Source: Anderseniella sp.
GTDB lineage: Bacteria; Pseudomonadota; Alphaproteobacteria; Rhizobiales; Aestuariivirgaceae
Direction: 5' to 3'
Length of the DNA: 64,000 bases
Assembly (NCBI GenBank): GCA_028289645.1
Contig: JANQOK010000023.1
Span: forward strand, 186,001-250,000
Shown here: positions 53,838 to 62,283 of the stretch, one piece after another
Layout: each line of letters starts with the position of its first letter
Numbering within the stretch: the stretch's first letter is position 1
Notes under the pieces: model-generated
The model's input: the letters and a program-made list of their open reading frames with translations, nothing else
Database searches by the model: none
Told to the model about the DNA's origin: nothing
Position numbers and translations under genes: made by a program

Positions 53838-53929
53838 TCATTATAGCTGTTTTGATTGAAGATTGGGACCCTTTTCGATGCAGTGATGGCTATCTTGCCT
53901 GCAGGTCTTTTCGAACAAGGAACAGCTTC

Positions 53930-54157
53930 ATGAAACGCACCCTGGATGCAGCGCTTTTTGATCACCCGGCGAGTGTCGGTGAAACCTACCCGCAACATTT
54001 CATGTTTGCGTCGAGATTCGGCCTGAAACTGATCGGAGCCGGCCTGGCAGCGATGGTTCACGGCTTACTGCCGTGCGTATTCGAGAGGACCGCCAGCAGC
54101 GTCATAAAGGAGCTGTACCCGAAAGTCGCCAATCGTGGTGACGGTCAAGCGACCTGA
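53930..54157 (+). CDS. DUF6356-family small protein
   Basis: The 75-residue protein matches the DUF6356 pattern: a short start with FDHPASVGETYPQHFMFASRFG, then one hydrophobic segment (LKLIGAGLAAMVHGLLPCVF), then RTASSVIKELYPK. The hydrophobic segment suggests a capsule- or membrane-associated small protein. AAGGAACAGC lies before the ATG at 53930; a longer frame from 53810 is unlikely. The function is unknown. Confidence 0.82.
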   Translation: MKRTLDAALFDHPASVGETYPQHFMFASRFGLKLIGAGLAAMVHGLLPCVFERTASSVIKELYPKVANRGDGQAT

Positions 54158-54173
54158 CCCACTTACAGACGTG

Positions 54174-54206
54174 AAAAAGCCTGCGCGGACTATGCCGGGC
54201 AGGCTT
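54174..54206 (-). terminator. Terminator between the DUF6356 gene and rpsU
   Basis: An 8-bp stem (54177-54184 with 54199-54206) sits in the convergent gap. On the minus strand it is followed by five T, making it a good terminator for rpsU; on the plus strand the tract is weak. Confidence 0.7.
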
Positions 54207-54230
54207 TACCAATCAGCCTTGGGCTAAATA

Positions 54231-54458
54231 CTACTTGCCGCGGCGGCCGGCGACGATACCGCCTTCACGCAGGGCGCGTTTGCGGGCCAGCTTGCGCGAA
54301 CGGCGAATGGCTTCAGCCTTTTCGCGTGCTTTCTTTTCGGACGGCTTTTCGAAATGACCACGCAGCTTCATTTCACGGAAGATGCCTTCGCGCTGCATCT
54401 TCTTCTTAAGCGCTTTGAGCGCCTGGTCTACATTGTTGTCGCGTACAATTACATGCAC
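54231..54458 (-). CDS. rpsU: 30S ribosomal protein bS21, GTG start
   Basis: This 75-residue small-subunit protein begins [20 protein letters not shown], the standard alphaproteobacterial pattern, with a basic C-terminal tail ([16 protein letters not shown]). A TTG start two codons upstream (54464) is in frame, but the GTG at 54458 lies 9 nt from GGGG and gives the normal N-terminus, so GTG is preferred. Confidence 0.93.
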   Translation of the reverse strand: MHVIVRDNNVDQALKALKKKMQREGIFREMKLRGHFEKPSEKKAREKAEAIRRSRKLARKRALREGGIVAGRRGK

Positions 54459-54560
54459 AGGCAATTACCCCGTGTTGGCGTTAAAACTTTTCAGATCATA
54501 TGCCGTCAAACATGCATAAAAGGCTTCAAACAGGTAAAAGTGCCAAAGCCCCATACAAAA

Positions 54561-54593
54561 TAATAACGGCGGGACAAGCGATAGCGTGTCCCG
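54561..54593 (-). terminator. Terminator of purEK
   Basis: A 7-bp stem CGGGACA/TGTCCCG (54570-54576 with 54587-54593) is followed on the minus strand by a T-rich tract (TTATTATTTTG). It lies about 75 nt after the purK stop. Confidence 0.6.
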
Positions 54594-54666
54594 ATTGCCG
54601 GTGTGAGTACCAGAACCGGACGCTTCTGTCGAGTGCAAAACACATGCGGCAATCCGCAAAAAAGCG

Positions 54667-55764
54667 CTATTTCCGGATGAGCAGGCGCGTGACGTGGCCC
54701 ATTTTGCGCCCCTCACGGCTGTTTGCCTTGCCATAATCATGAACTACGGCGCCTGGCAGTGCGGCAAGTTCCGGGCAGGCGAAAATCTCGTCGCCGAGCA
54801 GGTTTTCCATGACGCAGTCTGAGGCCCGCCGGGTATCACCGAGCGGCCATCCGGCAACCGCTCGAATATGCTGTTCAAACTGGCAAACGTGGCAGGCAGC
54901 CTCGGTCCAGTGGCCGGAATTGTGAACCCGTGGTGCAATCTCGTTCACCGTCAGGCTTTCAGCGCCGCCTGCGCTTGTGACAAATAGTTCGACTGCCATG
55001 ACACCCACATAATCAAGTGATTCCAGCAGCTTAGATGCTATTTCACGAGCCCGCGTCGCGGTCCGGGACTTAAGTTGCGCCGGTACCGTCGAGGAGCGCA
55101 GGATGCCGTTTTCATGCTGGTTCTGCGGAATGTCAAACGCGGCGATGGCGCCATCCAGTCCACGTGCCGCAATGACCGACACTTCCCTATCAAACGGCAC
55201 AAATGCCTCCAGAATGGCCGGTTGAGCGTCAATTGCCGCCCAGGCGTCTGCCAGCGGCGTGTCGTCCATGATCCGGGTCTGTCCCTTGCCGTCATATCCG
55301 AACCGCCGGGTTTTCAACACAGCGGGGCGCCCGATCATATCCACGGCCGCTTCCAGCTCGGCCAGCGAGCCGACCGGATGGAAATCCGGCACGGCAATTC
55401 CAAGGCCGGAAACGAATGTCTTTTCTGCAATCCGGTCCTGCGAGATGCGCAGCACATCCGCACCGGGACGGACCGGGCAGACTGTGGCGATCAGATCGCA
55501 GGTGTCGACGGGGACGTTCTCCCACTCATAGGTGACAACATCACAGGCACCGGCGAAAGCCTTCAGGGCAATTTCGTCGTCAAATTCAGCTGCTGTGGTA
55601 TCATTTGCAACAGCGAATGCGGGATTGTCGCCGGGCGGCGAATAGACGTGAGTCCTGAAACCAAGGCGGGCGGCTGCCATGACCAGCATTCGACCCAGCT
55701 GGCCGCCGCCGAGTATGCCGATGACGCTGCTGCGCTGAAGAGGGCCGCCACTCACAACGCTCAA
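54667..55764 (-). CDS. purK: 5-(carboxyamino)imidazole ribonucleotide synthase
   Basis: PurK uses ATP and bicarbonate to carboxylate AIR in purine synthesis. The 365-residue ATP-grasp protein has [50 protein letters not shown] and [15 protein letters not shown]. The start is uncertain: TTG at 55764 overlaps the purE stop, and a GTG three codons later is an alternative. It is coupled to purE. Confidence 0.93.
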   Translation of the reverse strand: MSVVSGGPLQRSSVIGILGGGQLGRMLVMAAARLGFRTHVYSPPGDNPAFAVANDTTAAEFDDEIALKAFAGACDVVTYEWENVPVDTCDLIATVCPVRPGADVLRISQDRIAEKTFVSGLGIAVPDFHPVGSLAELEAAVDMIGRPAVLKTRRFGYDGKGQTRIMDDTPLADAWAAIDAQPAILEAFVPFDREVSVIAARGLDGAIAAFDIPQNQHENGILRSSTVPAQLKSRTATRAREIASKLLESLDYVGVMAVELFVTSAGGAESLTVNEIAPRVHNSGHWTEAACHVCQFEQHIRAVAGWPLGDTRRASDCVMENLLGDEIFACPELAALPGAVVHDYGKANSREGRKMGHVTRLLIRK

Positions 55765-56258
55765 CCTGAACCTGGCACAAGTGCAACTGAGTCAGTTTGC
55801 GCAGCACGCCAGGCGTCCAGCTTTTCTGCGATTTCCGGATCATTCAAGGCCAAGACGGCGGCCGCCAGAAGGGCGGCGTTCACAGCGCCGGGCTTGCCTA
55901 TTGCCAGCGTTCCGACGGGGATGCCGGCTGGCATCTGGACAATGGAGTGCAGCGAATCAACGCCACTAAGCGCCTTGCTCTCAATCGGCACGCCGAAGAC
56001 CGGCAGCGAGGTCAGGCTTGCCGTCATGCCGGGCAGGTGTGCCGCACCGCCGGCGCCGGCGATTATCACCTTGAAGCCTTCATCGCGCGCGCCCCTGGAA
56101 AATCCGTACAGCCGGTCGGGCGTGCGGTGGGCTGATACGATGCGTGCCTCATGGGTAATGCCAAGCGCTGTCAGCGTATCGGCGGCGTTCTGCATGATCG
56201 GCCAGTCGGACTGGCTTCCCATGATGATGGCAACATCTCTTTTGCCCGATTTAGCCAT
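55761..56258 (-). CDS. purE: 5-(carboxyamino)imidazole ribonucleotide mutase
   Basis: PurE moves the carboxyl group of N5-CAIR to give CAIR. The 165-residue protein shows [54 protein letters not shown] and [24 protein letters not shown]. The length is normal for class I PurE. It is first in the purEK unit and overlaps the purK start. Confidence 0.95.
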   Translation of the reverse strand: MAKSGKRDVAIIMGSQSDWPIMQNAADTLTALGITHEARIVSAHRTPDRLYGFSRGARDEGFKVIIAGAGGAAHLPGMTASLTSLPVFGVPIESKALSGVDSLHSIVQMPAGIPVGTLAIGKPGAVNAALLAAAVLALNDPEIAEKLDAWRAAQTDSVALVPGSG

Positions 56259-56419
56259 GTCTTCATGCCTTCGCGTTGGCCCGGTCGTCGGTCGGCTGCG
56301 CTTGCCGGAACCCTGGAAAGCGCGCGATTATATGAATAACGCGTAACAGCGCAACGCCGATTGTGTATATCTCAATGACTTTTACCAACAGGTCTGATGA
56401 CCAAGGTGGGCAATCCGCT

Positions 56420-56599
56420 CTAGGCTATAATGTCGGGCAGCGAGTCATCCTCGATCTTGGCGATGCGATCCTTAAGTGCCAGCTTTTCCTTTTTCAGCCT
56501 GCGCAACTGCAACTGATCGGCGCTGCCGGTGGCAACCAGCGAATCAATTGCAACATCCAGATCCCGATGGCGTTGCTTCAGTGAGTTCAGCAAGGCCAT
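56420..56599 (-). CDS. YdcH/DUF465 small coiled-coil protein
   Basis: The 59-residue helical protein MALLNSLKQRHRDLDVAIDS... ends with LKKEKLALKDRIAKIEDDS. It matches the DUF465 pattern of two antiparallel heptad segments with the conserved LKKEKLxLKD. AAGGAG before the ATG at 56599 supports this start over one at 56704. A second member is encoded divergently at 56815. Confidence 0.85.
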   Translation of the reverse strand: MALLNSLKQRHRDLDVAIDSLVATGSADQLQLRRLKKEKLALKDRIAKIEDDSLPDIIA

Positions 56600-56814
56600 C
56601 AAATTCTCCTTACCGGGCCCATCGGTCATTTGAAGCTGCTTTCTTCTGCGTCGTATGGCTGGTTGTATTTTTCCGGGTATTGGGCGCCTTTTGCAAGGTT
56701 TCATTATTTAACTTACAAACAATTCACCACAAATCGGCACAAATCGCATCGACTTGCCGCATTTTGCGTGTCAGACTTCCAGTGTCCGTTTCACAACACG
56801 CAGGAGGTTTACAT

Positions 56815-56994
56815 ATGTCTCTTCAGTCACATTTGTCGGAGTTGAGCGCAAAACACCAGGCGTTGGAGAATCAGTTGGACGACGCCATGCAGCATCCTTC
56901 GATAGACAGTGTGGAAATCGCGCGAATTAAGCGCCGGAAGCTTCAGCTCAAGGACGAGATGCAGCGTATCGAGGGCGAAATCCGCGAGAACTAG
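56815..56994 (+). CDS. YdcH/DUF465 small coiled-coil protein (second copy)
   Basis: This 59-residue product, MSLQSHLSELSAKHQALENQ..., contains IARIKRRKLQLKDEMQRIEGE, the same family pattern as the divergent gene at 56420. CAGGAGGTTT before the ATG is a strong ribosome-binding site. A terminator follows at 57047-57079. Upstream lie two CACAAATCG direct repeats (56728-56736 and 56738-56746). Confidence 0.87.
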   Translation: MSLQSHLSELSAKHQALENQLDDAMQHPSIDSVEIARIKRRKLQLKDEMQRIEGEIREN

Positions 56995-57046
56995 ATAGTC
57001 AGTTTGCAGCCCGGCCTGCATGAGCAGGCGGGAATGAGGTACAAGA

Positions 57047-57079
57047 GGCCGCTCGACTCCAAGGTTGAGCGGCCTTTTT
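57047..57079 (+). terminator. Intrinsic terminator after the second DUF465 gene
   Basis: A perfect 8-bp stem GGCCGCTC/GAGCGGCC (57047-57054 with 57067-57074) is followed by five T. Confidence 0.85.
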
Positions 57080-57103
57080 CATGAATTTTGAGGGGATTGC
57101 AGA

Positions 57104-58174
57104 GTGAAGCATGTAGGTATCATTGGAGCGGGCATTGTCGGTGCCTGTATTGCCCGAGAACTGGCCCGCTCCGGCTGCCGGGTCTCCGTGTTTGAGGCGC
57201 ATGAGCCGGCGTGCGGGGCGTCCTCGCGGTCGATGGGCTGGATAAACGCCAGTTTCGTGACCCGGGTCGACTATTACGAGATGCGGATTGCCGCCATCCA
57301 GGCGCATCGCAAACTGGATGAGGACTTCAACGGCCAGCTTGAGACGCAATGGACAGGGTCCTTGAACTGGGAGGCGCGCGACGACAAGCTGGAGGAGCTC
57401 GTCGACGAACTGGGTCGGTTCGGACATCCGGTCAAACTGGTCACACGCGACGAATTGCGGGCACTTGAACCGGAATTGGCGGATTTGCCGCCGCAAGCAC
57501 TGTTGATGGAGAACGAAGGGACTGTCGAGGCGGGCCATGTTACCCGGGTCATGCTGCGCGCTGCCCAGGATGCCGGCGCTGTCATTCTGGCGGGCGTGCC
57601 GGTGTCAGGCATTGAGCGCGGCGGAAGCGCAGGTCATGCGATCGTCAGTCCTGCCGGGCGCATTGAAGTCGATGACGTTGTCATTGCAGCCGGGGTCATG
57701 TCAGGCAAGCTGGCTGAAGCCTGCGGCCAGAAACTGCCGATGAAAAATGAACCGGGTGTGCTGATTGAAACCAGTGAATTGCCGTTTCGGCTGCGACATA
57801 CGATCTGGTCGCCGGATTTGCATTTCAAGCAGCTGCCGGATGGCCGTGCGATCTGCGGCAACCTGTTTTCCGGTGCAATCGGCGACGATGCGGTCGAAGA
57901 TGTGGCCGACCGCATGCTTGAGCGGATGAAACAGCGCCTGCCGAGTGCCGCGGTGGGCCTGAAGATCGAGAAAGTACGGCATGGTGTGCGCCCGATGCCG
58001 GTGGATAGCTACCCCGCTGTCGGCAGGCTGAGCAATGATGTCTATGTGGCCGTCATGCATTCCGGTGTCACCCTGGCCCCCCTGATGGGCGAACTGGTGG
58101 CCCGGGAGATTGCCGACGGTGCGGAAGCCGACATGCTGAAACCTTTCCGGCCTGGCCGGTTCAATGATGCATGA
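57104..58174 (+). CDS. DAO-family FAD-dependent oxidoreductase
   Basis: The 356-residue flavoprotein has the FAD dinucleotide motif VGIIGAGIVGACIARELARSG at the N-terminus, GASSRSMGWINASF, and a C-terminal VRPMPVDSYPAVGRL with VAVMHSGVTLAPLMGELVAREI. This is the D-amino acid/glycine oxidase-dehydrogenase fold that oxidises secondary or primary amines. No partner genes are adjacent, so the substrate is open. Confidence 0.87.
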   Translation: MKHVGIIGAGIVGACIARELARSGCRVSVFEAHEPACGASSRSMGWINASFVTRVDYYEMRIAAIQAHRKLDEDFNGQLETQWTGSLNWEARDDKLEELVDELGRFGHPVKLVTRDELRALEPELADLPPQALLMENEGTVEAGHVTRVMLRAAQDAGAVILAGVPVSGIERGGSAGHAIVSPAGRIEVDDVVIAAGVMSGKLAEACGQKLPMKNEPGVLIETSELPFRLRHTIWSPDLHFKQLPDGRAICGNLFSGAIGDDAVEDVADRMLERMKQRLPSAAVGLKIEKVRHGVRPMPVDSYPAVGRLSNDVYVAVMHSGVTLAPLMGELVAREIADGAEADMLKPFRPGRFNDA

Positions 58175-58255
58175 GCGGAATGATTTGACGATTGACGCCC
58201 GGCAAACAGCTGATAGGCTCACGGGTGTGTTTAACAATCGAAAGGAGGTGGTCCG

Positions 58256-58333
58256 ATGTCGAGTGAGATCAGAACTGTTGTTGGGGTAATCTGGACACGG
58301 GTATCCCGCATTGGAGCAGTCTCCAAGGCCTGA
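58256..58333 (+). CDS. Candidate 25-aa leader peptide with extended Shine-Dalgarno
   Basis: AAAGGAGGTG (58241-58250) with a 7-nt gap from the GGAGG to the ATG is close to a full complement of the 16S rRNA 3' end. The frame encodes MSSEIRTVVGVIWTRVSRIG followed by AVSKA, then TGA, which overlaps the ATG of the next frame (TGATG, 58331-58335). No protein family is recognised. The ribosome-binding site is strong evidence that something is translated here, but the product may matter less than the act of translation. Confidence 0.45.
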   Translation: MSSEIRTVVGVIWTRVSRIGAVSKA

Positions 58334-58671
58334 TGGTTTGTGTCACGGAGCCGGAAGATAGCCACGGCTCCAGGATTTGCCTGAACGGCATGTCTCACGA
58401 AGGGTTCGCGCGAACAGTCGCTGCGGACCCTTTTGCATGTTGCGGCGGGCACATCGCGCGCCACCATGAGAAACGGCTCCGGATGGGGAGATCCGGAGCC
58501 GCCTGCTTAGCCGTAGTCACCGGGGGGCGTAGAGGGGGGACGTTTGACGGTGACGTGGCGATATTTGAAGTTGCCGGTCTTAGCGGCCACCACCGCGAAG
58601 CTCGTGCGGCTGGAATACGTGGCCGCTGCCGAAGTTGGTCTTTTTGGCGGAGTTGCTGCGAACCGGTGTAA
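58333..58671 (+). CDS. Candidate second frame coupled to the leader
   Basis: This 112-codon frame starts at the ATG overlapping the leader stop. Its first half (SRICLNGMSHEGFARTVAADPFACCGGHI) has several cysteines. The second half crosses the hairpin at 58474-58501 and is antisense to the secreted protein gene ending at 58580, so only the first 50 or so codons might be meaningful. The overlap is real; the coding status is doubtful. Confidence 0.25.
   Translation: MVCVTEPEDSHGSRICLNGMSHEGFARTVAADPFACCGGHIARHHEKRLRMGRSGAACLAVVTGGRRGGTFDGDVAIFEVAGLSGHHREARAAGIRGRCRSWSFWRSCCEPV
58474..58501. terminator. Perfect 11-bp hairpin
   Basis: CGGCTCCGGAT and ATCCGGAGCCG flank a 6-nt loop, lying between the leader region and the convergent secreted-protein gene. 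There is no T-run on either side, so it could be a transcription barrier or an RNA structure. Confidence 0.5.
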
Positions 58672-58813
58672 TGGTTGCGCCGAAGTCCTGCTTGGCATCC
58701 ACATTGGAAGCGGTTGAGAAAGACTTGCCGGGGCCGTCCGTGTGAATGGTGTCAGCCAGGGCCGGAGCGGCGAAAATGGTCAGGGCGGTGATTGCGATAG
58801 CGATGTTTTTCAT
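58580..58813 (-). CDS. Small secreted protein
   Basis: The 77-residue precursor has a clear signal peptide MKNIAIAITALTIFAAPALA with cleavage at about residue 20, leaving a polar mature peptide of 57 residues (DTIHTDGPGKSFSTASNVDA and onward). AAGGAC about 12 nt upstream supports the ATG. No family is recognised; similar short signal-bearing proteins with no cysteines are common but uncharacterised in alphaproteobacteria. Confidence 0.75.
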   Translation of the reverse strand: MKNIAIAITALTIFAAPALADTIHTDGPGKSFSTASNVDAKQDFGATITPVRSNSAKKTNFGSGHVFQPHELRGGGR

Positions 58814-59342
58814 TGTTCTTGTCCTTGTTGTTTATTTGGAAGCCTTCAGCGGCTCCGTTTCGTTGACTAGAAGATGGCGCTGATCGAGCGCGAAATCCAA
58901 TCAAGTCGCTACACGGGTCAGTCAACAAAATTACCCATTGCAAAGGGTCACTTAAGCGGACCCGTGTGACAGAATGCACATGGCCGATCACGCGCAGCGT
59001 GATCGCGCGTCACAGCGATGTTATCGGCAACTGCGCGATGGACATCGCCGGCGGCCGGCGGGCGGAATTGCCATGTGTTGTTGACAGCAGCGGCAAATCA
59101 TCTGAACCTTTTGGAAACCAATCCGGCCGACACTATCAGCGGACGGTAATCGAAGTGACACCAGTGACGAATGCAAAGGCCGTTCGTCTGCCCAGGACGG
59201 GGGAGGTCACTCAACCACCGACAGTGAGTTGCAAGTGTGTGTAACTGCCACGCCGTTTGCCCGGCGGGCCGCGACTCGCGCGAACGCATCTTATAATGCG
59301 TGACGCGGGACGGCGTACGAACAGTCAGTCAGGTGTGAGCAG
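58814..59342. other. Non-coding region upstream of the integrase
   Basis: No convincing gene is seen in these 529 bases. They contain the 5' region of the small secreted protein and a perfect 9-bp dyad CGATCACGC/GCGTGATCG (58985-59005, 3-nt loop). No tRNA or obvious attachment site was found next to the integrase. Confidence 0.5.
58985..59005. promoter_or_regulatory. Dyad upstream of the integrase gene
   Basis: A perfect 9-bp inverted repeat with a 3-nt centre (CGATCACGC-GCA-GCGTGATCG) lies 338 nt before the integrase start. A regulator or recombinase-related site is possible; function unproven. Confidence 0.35.
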
Positions 59343-60524
59343 TTGCCAGTCATCAAGATTACCGAAGCAGGAGTTGCGAGGATCGAACCGCCAACGAAAG
59401 ATCGTGTGGACTACTGGGACAAGGCGCAGCCCGGCTTCGGCCTGCGGGTCACCAGTACCGGTCACCGAAGCTGGCAGATCATGTACCGCAGTGGCGGCAA
59501 GCGGAAACGGCTGTCGCTCGGCGACTGGCCGGCGCTGCCATTGAAGCTGGCGCGCGAGGCAGCGGCGCAGGCGCTCAAGCAGGTTGGCGAAGGCCAGGAC
59601 CCGTCGCGTCAGCGCACGGCTGTAACCGGTGGCGCGGTGACGGTCGACCACCTGGCCAAGAGTTACCTGGAACGTCACGCCAGGCGGAACAAGAAAAGCT
59701 GGCCGGCTGATGAAGGCATGATCCGCCGCGAGATCATTCCGGCGTGGGGCAGGCGGGCTGCCGCCGGTATCGCGCGGCGTGATGTGATCGAGATTGTTGA
59801 AAGCGTCGCGGCGCGCGGCCACCCCTATGCAGCCAACCGGCTGCTTGCCCTGATCCGGAAAATGTTTGCCTGGGGATGCGAGGTCGACCTGGTCGACAGC
59901 AACCCCGGACGAGGCGTGTCGGCGCCGCATCGCGAGACCGCCCGCGAGCGGTTTCTGAGCGATGCTGAAATTGCAGATCTGTGGCTGGCATGGACACAGC
60001 AGGGCTGGCCATTCGGCGCCTTGTTCAAGCTGCTTCTGTTGACCGGGCAGAGCCGCAGCGACATCGCTTCAATGCGTCTCGAAGACATTCAGTTTCAATC
60101 GCGGGTGTGGTCGCCACCTGGCGCGCGTAGTCATGGCGGCCACAACCATGAGTTGCCGTTGTCAGATTTCGCACTGGAGTTGCTGGCGGCATTGCCGCGC
60201 TCGAAGAGCGGGCTGGTGTTTCCGGCCGGGCCGCGCGCGACCACGCCGGTCACCGGTTACTCAAACGCCGTTGCCAAGTCGCGCAAGCTGTCCGGTGTTG
60301 AGGGCTGGCAACTTCGTGACCTGCGCCGCACAGCCGCTGTCGGCATGGTTCGGCTGGGGGCGCCGCCGGAACTGCTGGACCGGGTTTTGAATGTGCGCAC
60401 AGGCACCGCAGGGGGCGTGCGCGGTATCTACCAGCTGGCTGCGGAAATGGATGAGAAGCGCAACCTGCTGAACGGCTGGGCAGAGCAGGTGAGACGGATA
60501 ACCGGTACCCAATCCGACCTCTGA
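59343..60524 (+). CDS. Tyrosine recombinase-like protein with substituted active site
   Basis: The 393-residue protein has the P4-type integrase layout: an N-terminal DUF4102 arm (YWDKAQPGFGLRVTSTGHRSWQIMYR), a core-binding region and a C-terminal catalytic fold. Of the expected catalytic residues, the first Arg (TGQSRSDIASM), the second Arg (in LRDLRRTAA) and the Tyr (GIYQ) are present. The Lys position reads RSHGGHNH, the His of HDLRR is Arg, and the second His (LNH) is Val (VLNVRTG). The frame starts at TTG. It stands alone, with no cargo or tRNA beside it. It is either inactive or repurposed. Confidence 0.85.
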   Translation: MPVIKITEAGVARIEPPTKDRVDYWDKAQPGFGLRVTSTGHRSWQIMYRSGGKRKRLSLGDWPALPLKLAREAAAQALKQVGEGQDPSRQRTAVTGGAVTVDHLAKSYLERHARRNKKSWPADEGMIRREIIPAWGRRAAAGIARRDVIEIVESVAARGHPYAANRLLALIRKMFAWGCEVDLVDSNPGRGVSAPHRETARERFLSDAEIADLWLAWTQQGWPFGALFKLLLLTGQSRSDIASMRLEDIQFQSRVWSPPGARSHGGHNHELPLSDFALELLAALPRSKSGLVFPAGPRATTPVTGYSNAVAKSRKLSGVEGWQLRDLRRTAAVGMVRLGAPPELLDRVLNVRTGTAGGVRGIYQLAAEMDEKRNLLNGWAEQVRRITGTQSDL

Positions 60525-60654
60525 AGAGGTGGAACCCGAACTGGAACCCTCGCCTCTTTCAATTGCAAATATTTCTCAATATTCAGGTATTTTTCTCATA
60601 TGCGGCACATGATTTATAATCACATGCCGTATGCGAAAATCAACGGCTGCCACA

Positions 60655-62283
60655 TTAGGCATCGTTGGCCATGTCACGCAGCTTGAACTTTTGAATCTTG
60701 CCGGTCGACGTCTTGGGCAGTTCGGTGAAGACGACATGGCGCGGGACTTTGAAGCGGGCCATATGCTGGCGGCAGAATTCGATGACATCATCGCTGGTGA
60801 CCGATTGACCGGACTTCAGTTCGATGAAGGCGCACGGCGTCTCTCCCCATTTGTCATCGGCCTTTGCAACGACGGCGCAGGCTGAAACGGCGGGGTGCTT
60901 GTAGAGCGTGTCCTCGACTTCGATCGACGAGATGTTCTCGCCGCCGGAAATGATTATGTCCTTCGACCTGTCCTTGAGCTGTATATATCCGTCTGCGTGC
61001 AGGACGCCGAGATCGCCGGTGTGGAACCAACCGCCGCGAAAGGCCTCGTCGGACGCCGTCGGATTTTTCAGATAGCCCTTCATGACCACGTTGCCCCGCA
61101 TCATCACCTCGCCCAGCGTCTCGCCGTCGGCGGGTACCCGGAGCATGGTCTCCGGGTCCATGACGGTGAGATCGTCGAGTGCTGCATAGGGCACGCCCTG
61201 GCGTGCTTTCTTGGCGGCGCGTTCGCTGGCGGGAAGCTCGTCCCAGGCTGCCGACCAGTCGTTGACAACGGCCGGTCCATAGCTTTCCGTGAGCCCGTAC
61301 AGGTGGGTGACATTGAAGCCGGCATCGGCCATGGCGGCGAGAGTTGCCTCGGGCGGCGGAGCCGCCGCGGTGAAGAATTCCACTACGTGATCGAGCGTGC
61401 GCTTGTCCTCATCCGGGGCGCCGAGAATGGTCGACATGACGATCGGCGCGCCGCACAGATGGGTAACGCGATGGTCGGCGAGAGCGTCCCAGATGGCCTT
61501 CGCGCGGACCTGGCGCAGGCAGATGTGAGTGCCGCCGATGACCGACATGGTCCACGGAAAACACCAGCCATTGCAGTGGAACATGGGCAGCGTCCACAGG
61601 TAGACCGGGTGCTTTGCCATGGAGGCTGTGATGGCATTTCCCTGGCCCAGCAGATAGGCACCACGGTGATGGTAGACTACGCCCTTGGGGTTGCCGGTGG
61701 TGCCCGATGTGTAGTTGAGCGAGATCGCATCCCACTCGTCCTCAGGTACTTTCCAGGCAAAATTCTCATCGCCGGACGCAATGAATTCTTCGTACTCGGT
61801 GGCTCCGATCAGTGGACCCGACTGGGCAAATTCGGGGTCGTCGTAGTCGATGACGAAGGGCCTGTCGCCGTCCATCATGGCGAGCGCTTCGGCGACCAGC
61901 GCCGAGTATTCGCGGTCGACGATCAGCACTTTTGTTTCAGCATGGCTCAGCGTGAACGCAATGATCCGGGCATCGAGCCGGGTGTTCATGGTGTTCAGAA
62001 CGCCCCCCGTCATGGGCACACCATAATGGGCTTCGAGCATGGGCGGCGTGTTCGCCAGCATCACCGAAACCGTGTCGCCCTTGCTGATCCCCCTGGCGGC
62101 CAGAGCCGAAGCCAGCTTGCGCGAGCGGGCGTAAAACTCGGTGTAGCTGAAGCGCTGATTGCCGTGCACGATGGCAGTATGATCGGGATAGACCCGCGCT
62201 GAACGAGCCAGAAAACTGGTCGGGGTCAGGGGCTGATAATTGGCTTCGGTTTTGGCTAGGCCGGTGTCATATGGGCTGGTCAT
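60655..62283 (-). CDS. AMP-forming acyl-CoA synthetase
   Basis: The 542-residue enzyme activates a carboxylic acid as acyl-AMP and then acyl-CoA. Motifs are YTSGTTGNPKGVVYHHRGAY (P-loop-like), HLYGLTESYGP, WFHTGDLGVLHADGYIQLKDRSKDIIISGGENIS and the catalytic Lys in KTSTGKIQKFKLRDMA. It resembles medium/long-chain synthetases of the AlkK/AAE type; the chain length cannot be told. It is a single gene, divergent from a region with a decayed gene. Confidence 0.9.
   Translation of the reverse strand: MTSPYDTGLAKTEANYQPLTPTSFLARSARVYPDHTAIVHGNQRFSYTEFYARSRKLASALAARGISKGDTVSVMLANTPPMLEAHYGVPMTGGVLNTMNTRLDARIIAFTLSHAETKVLIVDREYSALVAEALAMMDGDRPFVIDYDDPEFAQSGPLIGATEYEEFIASGDENFAWKVPEDEWDAISLNYTSGTTGNPKGVVYHHRGAYLLGQGNAITASMAKHPVYLWTLPMFHCNGWCFPWTMSVIGGTHICLRQVRAKAIWDALADHRVTHLCGAPIVMSTILGAPDEDKRTLDHVVEFFTAAAPPPEATLAAMADAGFNVTHLYGLTESYGPAVVNDWSAAWDELPASERAAKKARQGVPYAALDDLTVMDPETMLRVPADGETLGEVMMRGNVVMKGYLKNPTASDEAFRGGWFHTGDLGVLHADGYIQLKDRSKDIIISGGENISSIEVEDTLYKHPAVSACAVVAKADDKWGETPCAFIELKSGQSVTSDDVIEFCRQHMARFKVPRHVVFTELPKTSTGKIQKFKLRDMANDA

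Noticed and set aside
54465-54740. 91-codon minus-strand frame upstream of rpsU
   Set aside because: It crosses the purEK terminator and the end of purK and lacks a ribosome-binding site.
55075-56346. 423-codon plus-strand frame
   Set aside because: It is antisense to purK and purE, both fully recognisable.
59378-59400. GGATCGAACC resembling a tRNA T-arm on the minus strand next to the integrase
   Set aside because: It lies within the integrase coding frame and no acceptor, D or anticodon arms can be built around it.
60895-62202. 435-codon plus-strand frame
   Set aside because: It lies opposite the acyl-CoA synthetase gene and shows His/Gly/Val-rich shadow composition.
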